A DNA stretch of 64,000 bases from Evernia prunastri. Lineage: Eukaryota; Ascomycota; Lecanoromycetes; Lecanorales; Parmeliaceae. This document shows, piece by piece, positions 32,902-44,752 of the stretch; within the stretch, counting starts at the first letter, position 1, and each line of letters opens with the position of its first letter. The position numbers were made by a program, and so were the translations under genes. The stretch covers positions 18,409-82,408 of the forward strand of contig NKYR01000148.1 in the NCBI GenBank assembly GCA_003184365.1, given 5' to 3'. Below the pieces are notes generated by a model. It was given only the letters and a program-made list of their open reading frames with translations, was not told where the DNA came from and ran no database searches.

Positions 32902-35727
32902 ATGCTTCTCCCACACGCTACCTTGGGCGCTCGGTCATGGTCGGCTGTCCTGCTTCTTATCCTCTCCTTTCTCTCGCTTATAGATCTGTCCTTCACCAAA
33001 GACGATCTCTTCATACAGACTACAAACAGCGCCGGAGAAACGATATACCTGCGTGATGACAGGAAGCCAGCGCTGTATACACAGGATTTTGGGGATTGCT
33101 TAGGCAGCTCCTTGATCAACGTTACGCGCTTCGATGCAGCGTATTACCAAGATAACATGACGGTGCTGTTCCATTTAGAGGGCAACACTAATGTCGCCAA
33201 CGAGAGCATCATGAGTATGTTATCACACCACATCGGTCGGCAGAATCGCATTGACTCTTCCAGTGTACATCGGTGTTTTCGCGTATGGAGAGTCTCGCTT
33301 CGACCTGACCTTCAACCCCTGCAATGCCCAAATATACAGGTACGTAAACTTCCCCCGCCTTACACTCCATCGCTGAAGCGTCACAGTCTTTGTCCCATGA
33401 ATAACAGTGTGCCTATCTCTGCGGACGGTATCATCCCTGTTGACCAATCTGACGTGTCCGGAATCCCTGCAATCGCTCTCGGAATACCAGACTTTGAAGG
33501 TCAGGCCATCCTACGTATCTTCGGCAATTCTACAGAGACGGAGATTGGATGTTATTCAGCATTGGTCACAAACGGGAACACGTTCTCGCACCCTAGCTCA
33601 GTGGGTACTGTGCTGGGTGTTTTCACACTAGTGGCCATCGTCGCATCCCTGGCCACAGCAGTCTATGGCGATCACATACCAACAATGCGCACACACTACG
33701 CCCATTCATTGTCAGTATTCGTGGTCTTCGCGGTTTTTCATCATATCTATTTTACCGGAGCTTTGTCTATGGACTGGCCAAGTGTGCTAGCCGCCTTCTG
33801 GAGCAATTTCGCGTGGAGCGCTGGAATGATCTACAGCGAGTCAATGCAGAACAGCATCAATCAGCTCATCGGATCCAACAAAGGTAACACGAGCATCGTT
33901 GGAGCCGCAAGTTCGGGGGCATCAGCGAACGATCTTGGTGGCGGCTATTCGATATCGCAAATTTACAGACGAGCGAACCTCGATCTGTCGCGTCGGTACC
34001 TGGAGTCCCTCGATTACCAGTGGAATCGGCTCAGAGCCAGAGAACTCGAGAGTCACATCGCTAAAAGGGCCGCGTCGAATTCATCGAGCGCTTCACCGTG
34101 GTACGGAAATCCTGTCAAGCCAGGTTTACCGATCCCAGGCAATTTTTCTGGCTTTGCAGGCACCTTGTCCAAAGAGGGTATCCCGGCATCGAACGCTTTT
34201 ATGACCGGCTTCCTCTGGCTTCTGATCCTCATAGCCCTAGTCACGGCTTCAGTGATTGCGTTCAAATGGATCCTTGAAGCATTATGCAAAGCGAAGCTTG
34301 TTAAGACGGGAAGACTTTCTCACTTCAGGAATCACTGGCGTCTGTACAGTGCACAAGCCGCTCTCCGTACGATGTTCATTGCATTCTTCATGATGATGTT
34401 CCTGACGCTCTTTGAATTCACCTACAAAGGCTCCGGTGGCGTTACCGCTATTGCCGCTCTGGTGTTCATCATCTTCTTCGTGGGTATGCTGGGTGTAGCC
34501 GGTTATGCTTGCGCCTACCGCCTTCGGCTGGGACGCTACGAAACAGTGCAGGACAGAGTACATTTCGAAAAGAGGAGGGCGATAGGTCCCGTCCCATGGT
34601 ATGGCTCCAGGCTTGAGAGTGACAGGTCCGAAAAATCCGAATCAACAGTCTCCACCGGATCAATACCTTGGCGAAGAATCCGTTACGTCAACGAAGACCC
34701 TCAGCGAGTCGGGGTCCACCAGGACGAAGACTTCACCACACGGTTCGGTTGGCTAGCTGCACGCTTCCGGCGGACAAGGTGGTGGTTCTTTGCCGTTTGG
34801 TTGGTATATGAATTCGTCCGAGCGTGTTTCTACGGAGGTGCTGCTGGCCATCCATTGACTCAAGTCTTTGGCCTGCTTGTGGTGGAGATTATTGCCTTGG
34901 TCGTCATAGTGCTCATGAGACCTTTCGAAGGTGCCCGACTCAATGCTCTGATGGTCTATATCCTGGGATTCAGCAAGGTTGCTACAGTCGCCCTTTCCGC
35001 AGCTTTTGATGCTCGGTTCAACCTGCAACGCATAACAACAACCGTCATTGGTGTTGTGATCATCGTCATACAAGGTGTCCTTGCAATTGTATTGGTGATC
35101 GCGATTGTCATCGGCGCAATATCCAGCTACATGTCTCTTACCCGGAACCATGAGAACTTCAAACCTCAGAATCTGGAAAGTACTCGCCAACGCTACTTTT
35201 CTCACTTGGCAAAGACGGCTCCAGACCTCCCCCCACCTCCCCCACCGCCTCCGCCGCCTCCGGAAGAGCCAAAAGGACCTTATTTCAACGTTACTTCTGT
35301 CCGTCGTGAACCCAAGATCGAAGATGAAGACGAAGATTACATCGGAAGCATCCATGACACCCTTGGCTCTCGTGTCTCTGTTGCTCGCCCGGTCACTGCT
35401 CGGGCTAGCCGAGCAAATAGTATGCGGTCACAGCTGGATAGCCCACAGTCGAGTGCTCCGTTCGGAGCGCGCGTGCACCGGGCCAGCTGGAGTGCTCGCG
35501 ATTTCAACACATACTATGATCCCAGCAACAAAGACTCAGCCCTCGACCACAGTACCCGCAATTCTCGAATATGGAGTTCTTCCGGCATTCAAAACAAGGC
35601 CAGCGATGGGAGCTTGAGGGAATCATCGTCGCGGAGAGTGAAGACGCCATCGAACGGGGAGAGTGGGTTAGAAGTTCGAAAGAGGAATGGGAAGGAAAGA
35701 GACGATGTTCTCACAGAGGCACAGTGA
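32902..35727 (+). CDS. TRP/Flc-type membrane protein (ML-like plus TRP domains)
   Basis: Exons 32902-33214, 33264-33339 and 33387-35727 give 909 aa. Introns of 49 and 47 bp are in phase. The ATG at 32902 starts a signal peptide (SAVLLLILSFLSLIDLSFT). A luminal ML-like domain follows with DFGDCLGSSLINVTRFDA, YIGVFAYGESRFDLTFNPCNAQ and LCPMNNSVPISADG. Then come multiple membrane segments: VLGVFTLVAIVASLATAVYG, FVVFAVFHHIYFTGALSMDW, GFLWLLILIALVTASVIAFK, IALVVIVLMRPFEGARLNAL and VVIIVIQGVLAIVLVIAIVI. The cytosolic tail has a run of eleven prolines and many Ser/Arg. This is the fungal Flc/Pkd2/TRP-like family, linked to FAD transport into the ER, calcium signalling and cell-wall integrity. Which paralogue it is cannot be decided from sequence alone. 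Confidence 0.9.
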   Translation: MLLPHATLGARSWSAVLLLILSFLSLIDLSFTKDDLFIQTTNSAGETIYLRDDRKPALYTQDFGDCLGSSLINVTRFDAAYYQDNMTVLFHLEGNTNVANESIMSMLSHHIGRQNRIDSSSVHRCFRVWRVSLRPDLQPLQCPNIQVRKLPPPYTPSLKRHSLCPMNNSVPISADGIIPVDQSDVSGIPAIALGIPDFEGQAILRIFGNSTETEIGCYSALVTNGNTFSHPSSVGTVLGVFTLVAIVASLATAVYGDHIPTMRTHYAHSLSVFVVFAVFHHIYFTGALSMDWPSVLAAFWSNFAWSAGMIYSESMQNSINQLIGSNKGNTSIVGAASSGASANDLGGGYSISQIYRRANLDLSRRYLESLDYQWNRLRARELESHIAKRAASNSSSASPWYGNPVKPGLPIPGNFSGFAGTLSKEGIPASNAFMTGFLWLLILIALVTASVIAFKWILEALCKAKLVKTGRLSHFRNHWRLYSAQAALRTMFIAFFMMMFLTLFEFTYKGSGGVTAIAALVFIIFFVGMLGVAGYACAYRLRLGRYETVQDRVHFEKRRAIGPVPWYGSRLESDRSEKSESTVSTGSIPWRRIRYVNEDPQRVGVHQDEDFTTRFGWLAARFRRTRWWFFAVWLVYEFVRACFYGGAAGHPLTQVFGLLVVEIIALVVIVLMRPFEGARLNALMVYILGFSKVATVALSAAFDARFNLQRITTTVIGVVIIVIQGVLAIVLVIAIVIGAISSYMSLTRNHENFKPQNLESTRQRYFSHLAKTAPDLPPPPPPPPPPPEEPKGPYFNVTSVRREPKIEDEDEDYIGSIHDTLGSRVSVARPVTARASRANSMRSQLDSPQSSAPFGARVHRASWSARDFNTYYDPSNKDSALDHSTRNSRIWSSSGIQNKASDGSLRESSSRRVKTPSNGESGLEVRKRNGKERDDVLTEAQ

Positions 35728-38700
35728 AGGGCAGCGACCCTTGGGTGATTGAAGGAACTATTGATGCAGCAGTCGTCACGACTAATGATTACGGCCGGAC
35801 ACTAGCACCTATCGGGCGGATTCAAGTACTCGAGTATTCAAGGGATACCGTCGTAGAGCAAAGTTGGAAGAGAGCAGAAGCTTGATATCAACTTAAATTG
35901 GTCGAACTATCCACACACGTCTTCCCTAGGGTAGCTGTGCACAGATGATCCACCCTTGATACCACTTATCTATGCATCCAGATATTCTCCTACAGCACAA
36001 CATCACAGCACAGGCGTACCACGCACACAGAGCATTGGACAGGCACTTCGTTACCCACTACGGATCCGAATAAGTCCTATACGAATCAGTGGCTTCGAGT
36101 GAGCAGTTTGCGTCCATAGAAACGAAAATAGATTTATGAATGTAAATATCTTAATGCCATTCACGTTGTGACTCACTGCCCGGAGAAGTATCATGATTCA
36201 TGTACTTGGCTTTAACTAGACGCATATCCCCAGAAAGCCAAACGACGGGCAAGAATAGTCAACGCGGTGCTTCTAAGAGGTCCGCTCCTTGCCAAGGCAG
36301 CATAAATAATATGTTGGAGTGAGTCAAGGCATTGGGACAATAAGTGGACCGGCAGATAGCAATTGTTGTGACCTGGACTGGCACAGATTGCGATAGCGTT
36401 AGACGATAGCATGATGATCGAGACTCGTGGACGGAAGAAGGTGCCAGATGCAATCGTTGTCCGTTACAAGGCCAGACTCACAGTGCCAATGCAGTATCTT
36501 TCCGAGTATCCGGGTCATAAGTTTGACTTTCCGTTGTCCTCAACATTGACGATCCATTCATCTAATTGCCGCAAGAATGATTCCAGCAGACGTCCAGACC
36601 AGCCTTGGCCTCGTCGACATTCTTGTTCCCAAAATGGCAACAGGGTTGATTGGATGCGCAGACCGGCTTGCAGTACTCCGTAGATATGCAAAAAGCGGGC
36701 AAGTGGATCTGCTCGTGCCTCGGGCGGCAATCGTCTGGTGCGGTTGTAGAGATGTTCCCTGATGGGGATCCGGAACAACGGAGTTCGCAGCAGAAGCCTT
36801 CCTAAAACGATTATTGTCATTTGTCGTTGCGTGTTTCGTGACGTAGAGTGCAGATTGCTGAGGGGATTGCACATTCCCAATCCCCGGTCAATGGTATGAT
36901 CTCAGAGGTTTAGGACGTCAATGCATTACCCTCACACCCTCTACGCCGATGCGCGGTGCCTGAACGCTTTCGCTGGGTTTGATGCTTCAATCGCGTGTAG
37001 AGGGATGAGATGCGTGAAAAAGCATGAAGGACACGAGATATTGACGGAGAATTTACCATGGACCGGCTCGGGGATGGGCGACAATTTCTCCATCTGTCAG
37101 GTACCGTAGTACCGTGATGCCGAGTCCGTTCGTACCTAGATGCCTTGGCTGACTGACCCTTTCCTCAGGGTCTGCTCGGAAATATGCATGACAGAAATGA
37201 CGAGTCACAATGATTACTATCTCTTGGCACCGAAACAACCTGCATTCATAAACTTATAACCGCGCCATTCAAGCATGCCTCTGAATGGTCAGCACAGAAG
37301 CAGAAAATGGCTGCTTCAGCCTCAACGTCCTGCACATTGACAGAACTGGCGACATGAGACGATGAAGCGCCGAGAGTTGAGATGATCCTTTTTTGATTTT
37401 CCTCTATTGCCTTCCTTCCCAGCGTTTGAACACAACTACATATTGATTGAAGGGAATAGAATGGGGTAGATGAAGCAAGAAGCAGAAGATGAGAAGTATA
37501 CCTAGGTGGGTAGTACGGAAAAGAAAAGATTCGTTCTCGGATGGTCCTAGGTACGTACCTACGACCTACGTGCGTTGCGCATCCGAATTTCTACTCGTAT
37601 GCAGCTAGACGGGACGCATTGAACGTTTGCGGGTCTAGGTCTCGGAGGATTGAATTGACAGGCTGCATGGGGGATTCCCAGGATCAGATCATCCAAAACA
37701 GCGCACGAACAGCAGGACATGTTTGGATTTGTGCTAAAACTACCTTTAGGTAGGTAGACAGAGACATTTTTGTTTCAATGTACCTCTTGGTCTTCCCATC
37801 TTTGGTCATTCCTCAATTGCATGCATATCATATTAGACTTAGGTACATCATACTACTGTAACTGATACCGCACAGGCTACAGTACATGATGATAGGTACA
37901 CAGACACAGACAGACAACTGCAGTCTCTTTGGGCTCGATGGGTGCGAGCGATGAGTGCATAATAATGTGCAAAAGAATCGAGCGGTGCATATGATCTGCA
38001 TTTTTCCGTTGCTCCCCTATTCGCTACCCGTGTCTTGATACTTGATGGCACCTGATACTTTGGCCGTTCTGCTTGCATTTGACGATTGATGATCGCCTCC
38101 CCACCCAATTCAGGAAGTCGATATCCCTGATCCTCGGGAAATTTGTCGCAGGCACCCTCCTTTTTTTTTCTTCCAATCTGCGCTCATGTACGTTAGTCAA
38201 TCTGTACAAGGGTCGAGGGGAGATGAATATTTCTTCACTTTCATGTTTCCTTTCTGATTTGGCCCGTCGAACGATACCGGATTACGCCGTACAACGTATG
38301 ATGTTATCCGCGAGGTGTCAAGGTCCAGGTGGAAAAGGGGGGAGGGAGGCAAGGGTCCATTCTTTGCGATGGCAGCCGTGCCCACGGACCAGATGGGGTA
38401 TTTTTTTTAAACCATCATCGAATAATAATAATAATCATAGTCATAGTCCATAGTCATAATGATCCTAATAATTATAATGTTATTATAGTCAACGGCGGCG
38501 AAGAATAAATAATGATAAAAAATCATAAGAATAAGGATAATAATCTATGTAGGTATCAAGAATAATAATCATATGGGGGCGAAAAGCCACGCACTTTCTA
38601 CTCAGTATGTGCAATCTGGACGATCATCAACGTGCACGTCGATCACAGCGATCAGCCGGGCGCCGGTAAAAAGTGTAATCCTTTTAAACAAGGGTTCCAA

Positions 38701-38758
38701 TCGAGGTTAATTTATCCACCCCTGACCATATCCTTTTGGTCCACCGTTCTGCCTATTA

Positions 38759-38813
<55 letters not shown>

Positions 38814-40493
38814 GATGATTATTCTTATTACTTGAATTATTATTAGGATTATACCTTTACCTTCTACTACCGTAGCTATCTTTTTCCCTTTCTTGGCACT
38901 TGGGATGATGCATTTTCAACTCATTATTACGAACATTTCACATCACATGATCACATCACAAAACCCACTACCGGCACTGCATAGTCTCCTCAAGCTGTGA
39001 TAATCAACTGGCTGCCTCTGCCCTCTTTACAGGATCCCGTATGGAAGGAGGAATATCATGCTTGCTCAACGTAGACCAGTAGACTAGGGTAGGTAGACTA
39101 CAAATACAATGGACCTAACTGCTTTGTCTTCCTTTCTTTCCACCTCCTCTTTCTTCGATTGATTGTATAAGGCAACAGGAAGAGTGCCTGTACCAAAGAG
39201 TATCGGGGTAATTAGTGCAAGAGAGTCTAGTCCAAGAGCACGAAAGGGATTCAAGATTCAAGTTTATTATTCAAGAGGTGATGCCGGGGAAGAAGGAAAA
39301 CGGCTACAGAGTAGAGGAAGTTAAATTCCAACATTCCAGGGGGGGGGAAAATAGCAATGGCAAATCTTTAACCCCGAAAGCTTAGTTGGATCCTCGGTCC
39401 CGCATCTTCTACTTACACTTCAACTCCACTTGACGCGCGGGTCCCCTCTCAAAAAGGTTAGAGAGAGAGGGAAGGGGAGGGAGACCGGCTTTATCAGAGC
39501 TGTGGAAGAAAAAGTGAAAGTGAAAAGACAACAACAGCAACCACGGGCAAAAGCCCCAGGGGAAGAGGACCAAGAATTCAAAAGTGAAAAAGGAGGGCTC
39601 TATCTACTACTAACATACTACTGCGCTCTGACTGTCTGTGACACACTACCACTTCTACCTACCACCTACTACCTACTGCCACTACCGCACTACCTTACTA
39701 CTGCCGTGACCTGATCAAATCAAAGCAAAGTATTTCTAGGCCTCTATGATCGCCCGGAACCCAGCAGGGATAGTGCCATAGAAAAAAAAGGACACCATTT
39801 TCATCATCTAACCTACCACTCGACTGCCGCTTTAGGCTTGAACAGCCTGCTAACTGGTCTGACAGCCCTAAAAGGAACATATCAAAAGTACCAAACCCTT
39901 CCCCCCCCTACCCCAGACCCCTGGCCTACTTCTAACCGAACCTCCCATCTCCCGCTTCCAGTATCAGAGCAAACCATACACCCCTCCCCTCCTCGCTCCC
40001 TCTCTCCCCTGTTTCCTGGCTGGCTTGTCTTTTGTTCCTGCGGTTCCAAGTGGATAGCTCCCTCACACCATCTCGCTTTTCCTTCTCGGCACCCCGTTGA
40101 AGATCTAGCGGGGAGCGACATCAAGGATTCGACAGCCGGGCTCTAGTCAAAATTCGGCATATCTTATAATCTTGATCTCCAGACCACTCCAACTGGTCCT
40201 TGAAGATCGGTTGATGTTCAATCTCTTTCGGGACTGAGTGTCAACAGCGCTGCAAAAGCAAGCAAGCGAAGTGAAAAAAAAAGGGTCGAGGGACGCGCCG
40301 TCTATGGAGCCTATGTGCTTATAACTATGACCCTTGTAAGTCTGCCATGGGGTTATGTATGCTATTCTTGAAACTTTTGCTCTCTTCCTCATATCTTCTT
40401 TTGCATGCGCTTCAGTACCTAGCGACTCCTAGGCCATTGTGTTCCTGGTCCAGTCTAGTGTGTGGATTGACTGACGGTCATTCGGTCGAAGAT
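35728..40493. other. 4.8 kb gene-poor region upstream of C2H2 gene
   Basis: No gene I can support. It contains the TRP-like 3' UTR, AT-rich microsatellites at 38.4-38.8 kb, and a pyrimidine-rich stretch at 39.9-40.1 kb that probably lies in the promoter or 5' leader of the C2H2 gene. Frames up to 121 codons (36515-36880, minus) are unrecognised. Confidence 0.5.
38762..38812. repeat. (TTA)n microsatellite
   Basis: About 17 perfect TTA units. A related imperfect AAT-rich tract lies at about 38420-38570, so this block is a local cluster of trinucleotide repeats. Confidence 0.95.
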
Positions 40494-41622
40494 ATGAATC
40501 TTTCGAATTTTCTGCATCGAGGTCAACAGAATTTCCGCCAGCAAGAGACACCTAGATCGAGCCCATCTTTTTCAGATCCTCGGGCGCGCCTCCTCCACGA
40601 CCATAGGCAAGATATGGCATCGGCCCTCACAGCGAGCCCATACATAAGCCAGTCGCCAATTTACACACGGTCTCCTCAGCCCCCGCCCTCGCCACCAATC
40701 GACGAGCCGAACAATCTCCGTACCCTACCTTCCATTCAAAGTCTGATCGGAATGGATGTACCTCCGCCAAACGATGAGCAGCATTGTAAATCCTCTTTCC
40801 ATTGCAGCTAGATCTCTGAAGCTCATCAGATTCGCAGTGGATGCCCAAGGTCAGCCCCTCGAGCAACAGCCGCTAGGCGGCGAGCATCAGACCGCAGGCC
40901 ATCGACCGCATACATTCGGTCAACCAACCGTGAGCAATCCAAATGCAGTACCGCCATCACCTCCCATTGACCCGCAGCTTGGTTTTGACGCTTCCCACCA
41001 GTCTCCTTCTGCTACATCCTCGCACTCATCTGCCTCTGGGCCCCAGTATTTTGGAGGCACGATCAGCAATCTCGAGGGCCAACAGCAGCGCCAGCCTCCT
41101 CCATCAACGCACGCCGGGCATCCAACATCATCGCAAGCAACGCAATCGCCATACCAGAACACGCCTTATCCTCCCTCGCCATCAGGAGGATCGAATTATT
41201 CGTATCCTTCGCCGGCGGTCACTGGAGCACCGGCAATGTACTACCAGCGACCACTTCCAAACAACTTTCCGCCAACCAATCTTCCGGGGACCTCCAATCC
41301 TACAATGCCGAATTCTCAAGACGCATCTCCAATAGACCCGAGCAACCCCGGCCAATGGCAACACCAACACCAACATCATCATTATATTGCACCGTCTTCC
41401 TCGACCAACTTTACCGGCCAGTCACAAGATCGATACGTCTGCCAAGTATGTAACAAGGCTTTCTCTCGGCCATCGAGTTTGAGGATCCACAGCCACTCGC
41501 ACACGGGAGAGAAGCCATTCTTGTGCCCACACAAAGGATGTGGTAAAGCTTTCAGTGTGAGAAGCAACATGAAAAGGCACGAACGAGGCTGTCACGGCGG
41601 CGGGAGCCCCGGCAGCACATAA
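40494..41622 (+). CDS. C2H2 zinc-finger transcription factor
   Basis: Exons 40494-40785 and 40838-41622 give 358 aa. The 52 bp intron (donor GTAAAT, acceptor TTCGCAG) restores frame; the nearer CAG at 40806 would give an immediate stop. The start is the ATG of MNLSNFLHRGQQNF. An N-terminal LRTLPSIQSLIGMD motif precedes about 200 residues of Pro/Ser/Gln/Asn-rich low complexity. Two fingers lie at the C-terminus: C-X2-C-X12-H-X3-H (CQVCNKAFSRPSSLRIHSHSH) and C-X4-C-X12-H-X4-H (CPHKGCGKAFSVRSNMKRH), joined by the TGEKPF linker. The finger pair resembles that of fungal developmental regulators such as FlbC, but I cannot confirm orthology. Expected to be nuclear and DNA-binding. Target genes unknown. 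Confidence 0.88.
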
Positions 41623-42811
41623 ACTCACATTGCATTGGACGGCGTCATGATTTACATAGGATCTGAAGCGACGTATATACACCGGCTGGCGACGATTTCT
41701 TCTTCACTGATCGCTTGAGGCGTCTCAAAATGTGCTTTTCTATACCCTAATGCCATGGCGATGGTGTTTCTACGAACTGGCGTTGCCAGGAAAAGGGAGG
41801 GGCTTTGGAACAAATTCAGAGATCGCGCGCATCGAAAAGACAAGTCTTGCGCGCATCAGCACCCGTAGGTGCTGCGGGTCCTCATGATAGAGCTAAAGCT
41901 TGATTTTAGAGCCCATAGAAATTGAAATGATACAACGATTCGAAACAGCGCCGGCTATCAGACGATATTGCTGTCAAAATCATTCGTGCATTGCCCTTCG
42001 ACTCTTGCGTTCTCGAGGATAAAGAGCAGCCGTGCAAGCAACGTTCAAACAATCCGCTATGCCTGCAAATGTTTTCGATGGTCTATAGTGTTTGCCATTA
42101 TCATCCAATGTTCCTACTAGCCTTCTGCCGACAAATCCCCTCCCCAATACTGAGCGTCTGCCGTCTATAGAGGCAGTAGCTTCGCTCTCTCGTCGGTTCA
42201 ATGGTGAGCCAACTCGAAAGCCAACCGTTGAAGGATACAGTCTACCGGATGCCAACTTCAACGCTTAGTACGCAGGTCTCCCCGGTCACTGCTCCTTCGT
42301 GTTCATGCCTGCCTGCGTGTATGCCCATAATTATCTGGGTATGCGTTGGATCGTGCACTCCCCCTTGGACCATGGGTGCCGGAGATACTATGGTAACCAT
42401 GGACTGTGGGCATTGAAGAGTGCATGCGGCGCCTGCTGGAATAAGAGATGGCAGGGAAGGTGTACCGGTCGCGAGCATCTATGACATCGATCCGCGGACT
42501 GCATCGCGTATCCTAGCATTGGTGACGACGTCAACACTGGATGATGTACAATAATAGAGTCTTGATTCGCGAAGTTACTCAAAGTTCCGAAATGATAGTA
42601 AGATTACATTGATCCCCAAAACTCCCAACATTTTTCCCAGCACAGTGGGCTGAGGTCCCTCTGGTAGCTTGCGCTAGTCCGTTCTAAAGGGTATAGATCA
42701 AACAAATGTCCGAAAATCCAACGCAGGGGGAAGCCCCCGAATACAGAGCAATGCTGATAGCGCCCATCGTTTTGCACAGAGAAGTTCCCTTATGCAGCAT
42801 GTCCGAGAATC
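41623..42811. other. intergenic between convergent genes
   Basis: About 1.2 kb with the 3' flanks of the C2H2 gene (+) and the coiled-coil gene (-). No coding signal recognised. Confidence 0.5.
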
Positions 42812-43495
42812 TTACCGCCTTCCCCTCACGGCGGTCCCCCTTCCATCTACCCTTCTCTCCAAGCCCTCTACCCTTGCCCGGAAACCTTTGACGATGTCAC
42901 GGATATGGCGCACTTTATCAAACTCAGTCTCGAGGTCGTCAATCTGCCGCAGGATGTCTCGAAAGCGGGCGATTTCAGCGTCGGCGGCGGCAATGGAGGA
43001 CTGGGCGCGGGACGATTGGTGGAGCGTGGAGCGTTGAGTTTGCGCTGTGAGCTAGGGCAGTATGAGCAGGCTATTGGGGAACACGAGACAACGAAGGGAA
43101 CGAGGCAGCGTAGTTTACGAAAGGGAAATTCGGACAAGGCTGCGCAGATCTTTCTGGACGGGGCTGTAGAAACCTACGTGATTGACTCTGCTCTGGATCG
43201 CTCCCATCAATCTCTCGAAGTGACTGCCCAACACTGCCAGACTTCCAGCATCCAACAGCAGCCGCCCGCCTCCCCCTTGCCCCGAGCTCGCCGCGCTCGC
43301 TGCTCGTGAGGTTGAAGCGGAACTGCGAGCGTGTCCGCGCCCGCGCGAAGAAGTGGTGCTGTGAGCATAGTGTGGGGCGGCGCTGGAGCCACCGGAAGAC
43401 AGAGCGATCTGCTGATGTTGGCGAAGAATATGAAGCTCGGACTGGGAGAGACCGAGTTGCGAATCCGGTATAGAGGAAGGGAGGGTAGATGGCAT
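42812..43495 (-). CDS. small coiled-coil protein, possibly BLOC-1-related
   Basis: Two exons: 43495-43178 and 43051-42812, giving 185 aa. The 126 bp intron (43052-43177, GTAGGT donor, CCTAG acceptor) joins AIQSRVNH to LTAQTQRSTLHQ in phase and makes one continuous heptad pattern. The N-terminus is Ser/Ala-rich (SQLGLSQSELHILRQHQQ, then a Ser/Arg stretch). The coiled coil runs from LLLDAGSLAVLGSHFERLM through AAADAEIARFRDILRQIDDL and TEFDKVRHIRDIVKGFRARV. I am not certain of the family. The length and helix pattern recall fungal BLOC-1 (Cnl1-like) subunits, which act on endosomes; this is a tentative inference. A 13-residue upstream ORF precedes the start. Confidence 0.68.
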
Positions 43496-43507
43496 CGGGG
43501 GGGCTCA

Positions 43508-43549
43508 TCACATATTGCTTGGGTTGTTTAATTTGGGGATCGCTTGCAT
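43508..43549 (-). promoter_or_regulatory. upstream ORF before the coiled-coil gene
   Basis: ATG at 43549 opens a 13-codon frame (MQAIPKLNNPSNM) that stops with TGA TGA and lies in the same frame as the main ATG at 43495, 12 nt further on. It could dampen translation or require re-initiation. An alternative is that the two are joined by an intron I cannot see. Confidence 0.45.
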
Positions 43550-44752
43550 TTTGTTGTGATTCGAAGCTGCGACGACTTGAGGAAGACTTTGAAGTGTTTC
43601 GACCTGTCTTGTTGACGGAAGAATATGTATTTGAGGTTTGGGCAGTAGAGAAGGTGGGAGGATTGGGCGTGATGAAGAGGTGCACAGAGCGAAGAAGATG
43701 CAGTAATCCAATCGTTTTGGCTTGTAGGGCTGACGGCTAATTTACCTCAAGTAAAGTGTGGCTTGACAAAGCTCTTACGTTAATTGACCTGTCTTCCTTT
43801 GTCTTACTTCCTCTTCCTTCCGCTTTTGATACGTTTGTCGAGCTTCAAGGGACTAATTGATACCGAAAATGTCCGAGATCTTTGTCACTCTCTGATTGAA
43901 CTTGGTGATCATATACCAAAACCGGTCGATGGATATAGCTAGAGCATTCACAGCCGGCGAAGTCAACACGGTTACTAGACTTACCTATCTGTGAAAGCTT
44001 TTTCCCCGCAGGACAAGTTAGAGTATCTGTTGGTCGTGGATCTGGACGGATTATCTGTAAGACTAAGAACCGACTGGGAACATCTGTTGGTGGGAAAGCG
44101 TGATAGGCCAAGGGAGAGAGGGTACTTGAGTTAACAGCTTGAGCCCGGTTATGTCGTTGTCCTTAATTGATGTCTGGGCTAAGTGCTAAAGACAATGGTA
44201 GTTGGATTGTTAAAAACCTTTTTAATGAATCAACGAGGAGCTTCTCTCGCTGGCCAAAGATTTTGTTTCCTATACCTTCGTCTGGCCATCGGGCAGCATA
44301 CACTAAATCCAAGCACTAGTAGCCCTACCAGAAACAGGCGAAGATACGAGGAGACATGATTGGTGGTTTAAGCGAGATTACTAAGTAGTTTATACCCAAG
44401 AAGGCATAAAGGCCGAAATTAGCGTATGTCGCCCGATGGCCAGACGAAGCGTCGGCAACGATGTCTTGGCGCGCCAAGACTTAATGACTAATATCGCTAA
44501 GATTCTCTCAACCACAATAATGTAACAAATGTGATTCCATCTCCATCTTCCGACCACGACAAGGAAGTCTTCATCTACAATACCTTCAGTTATCGTAAGT
44601 TGTCCCAAGCTTAGATTCATCTACAGAGACAACAATTTTATCTATCTCTTTGGCTTTACTCTGAACAGCAATACTGACAGCTTCTCCGCCACTCAGGAAC
44701 TCCAAGAAGCGGACCAGAGCCCTCGGGAACTCGAATAGAACAAGAAACCGCC
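43550..44752. other. intergenic, divergent promoters
   Basis: About 1.2 kb between the divergent coiled-coil (-) and eS30 (+) genes; both promoters lie here. A pyrimidine-rich element before an eS30 transcription start would be expected, but I do not single one out. Confidence 0.5.

Noticed and set aside
38402..38870. CRISPR-like or centromeric array
   Set aside because: Only trinucleotide microsatellites. There are no spaced unique sequences and no long satellite unit.
43071..43685. 204-codon minus-strand frame
   Set aside because: Alternative frame over the coiled-coil gene. The 43115-43495 frame with an intron gives a continuous heptad pattern and is preferred.
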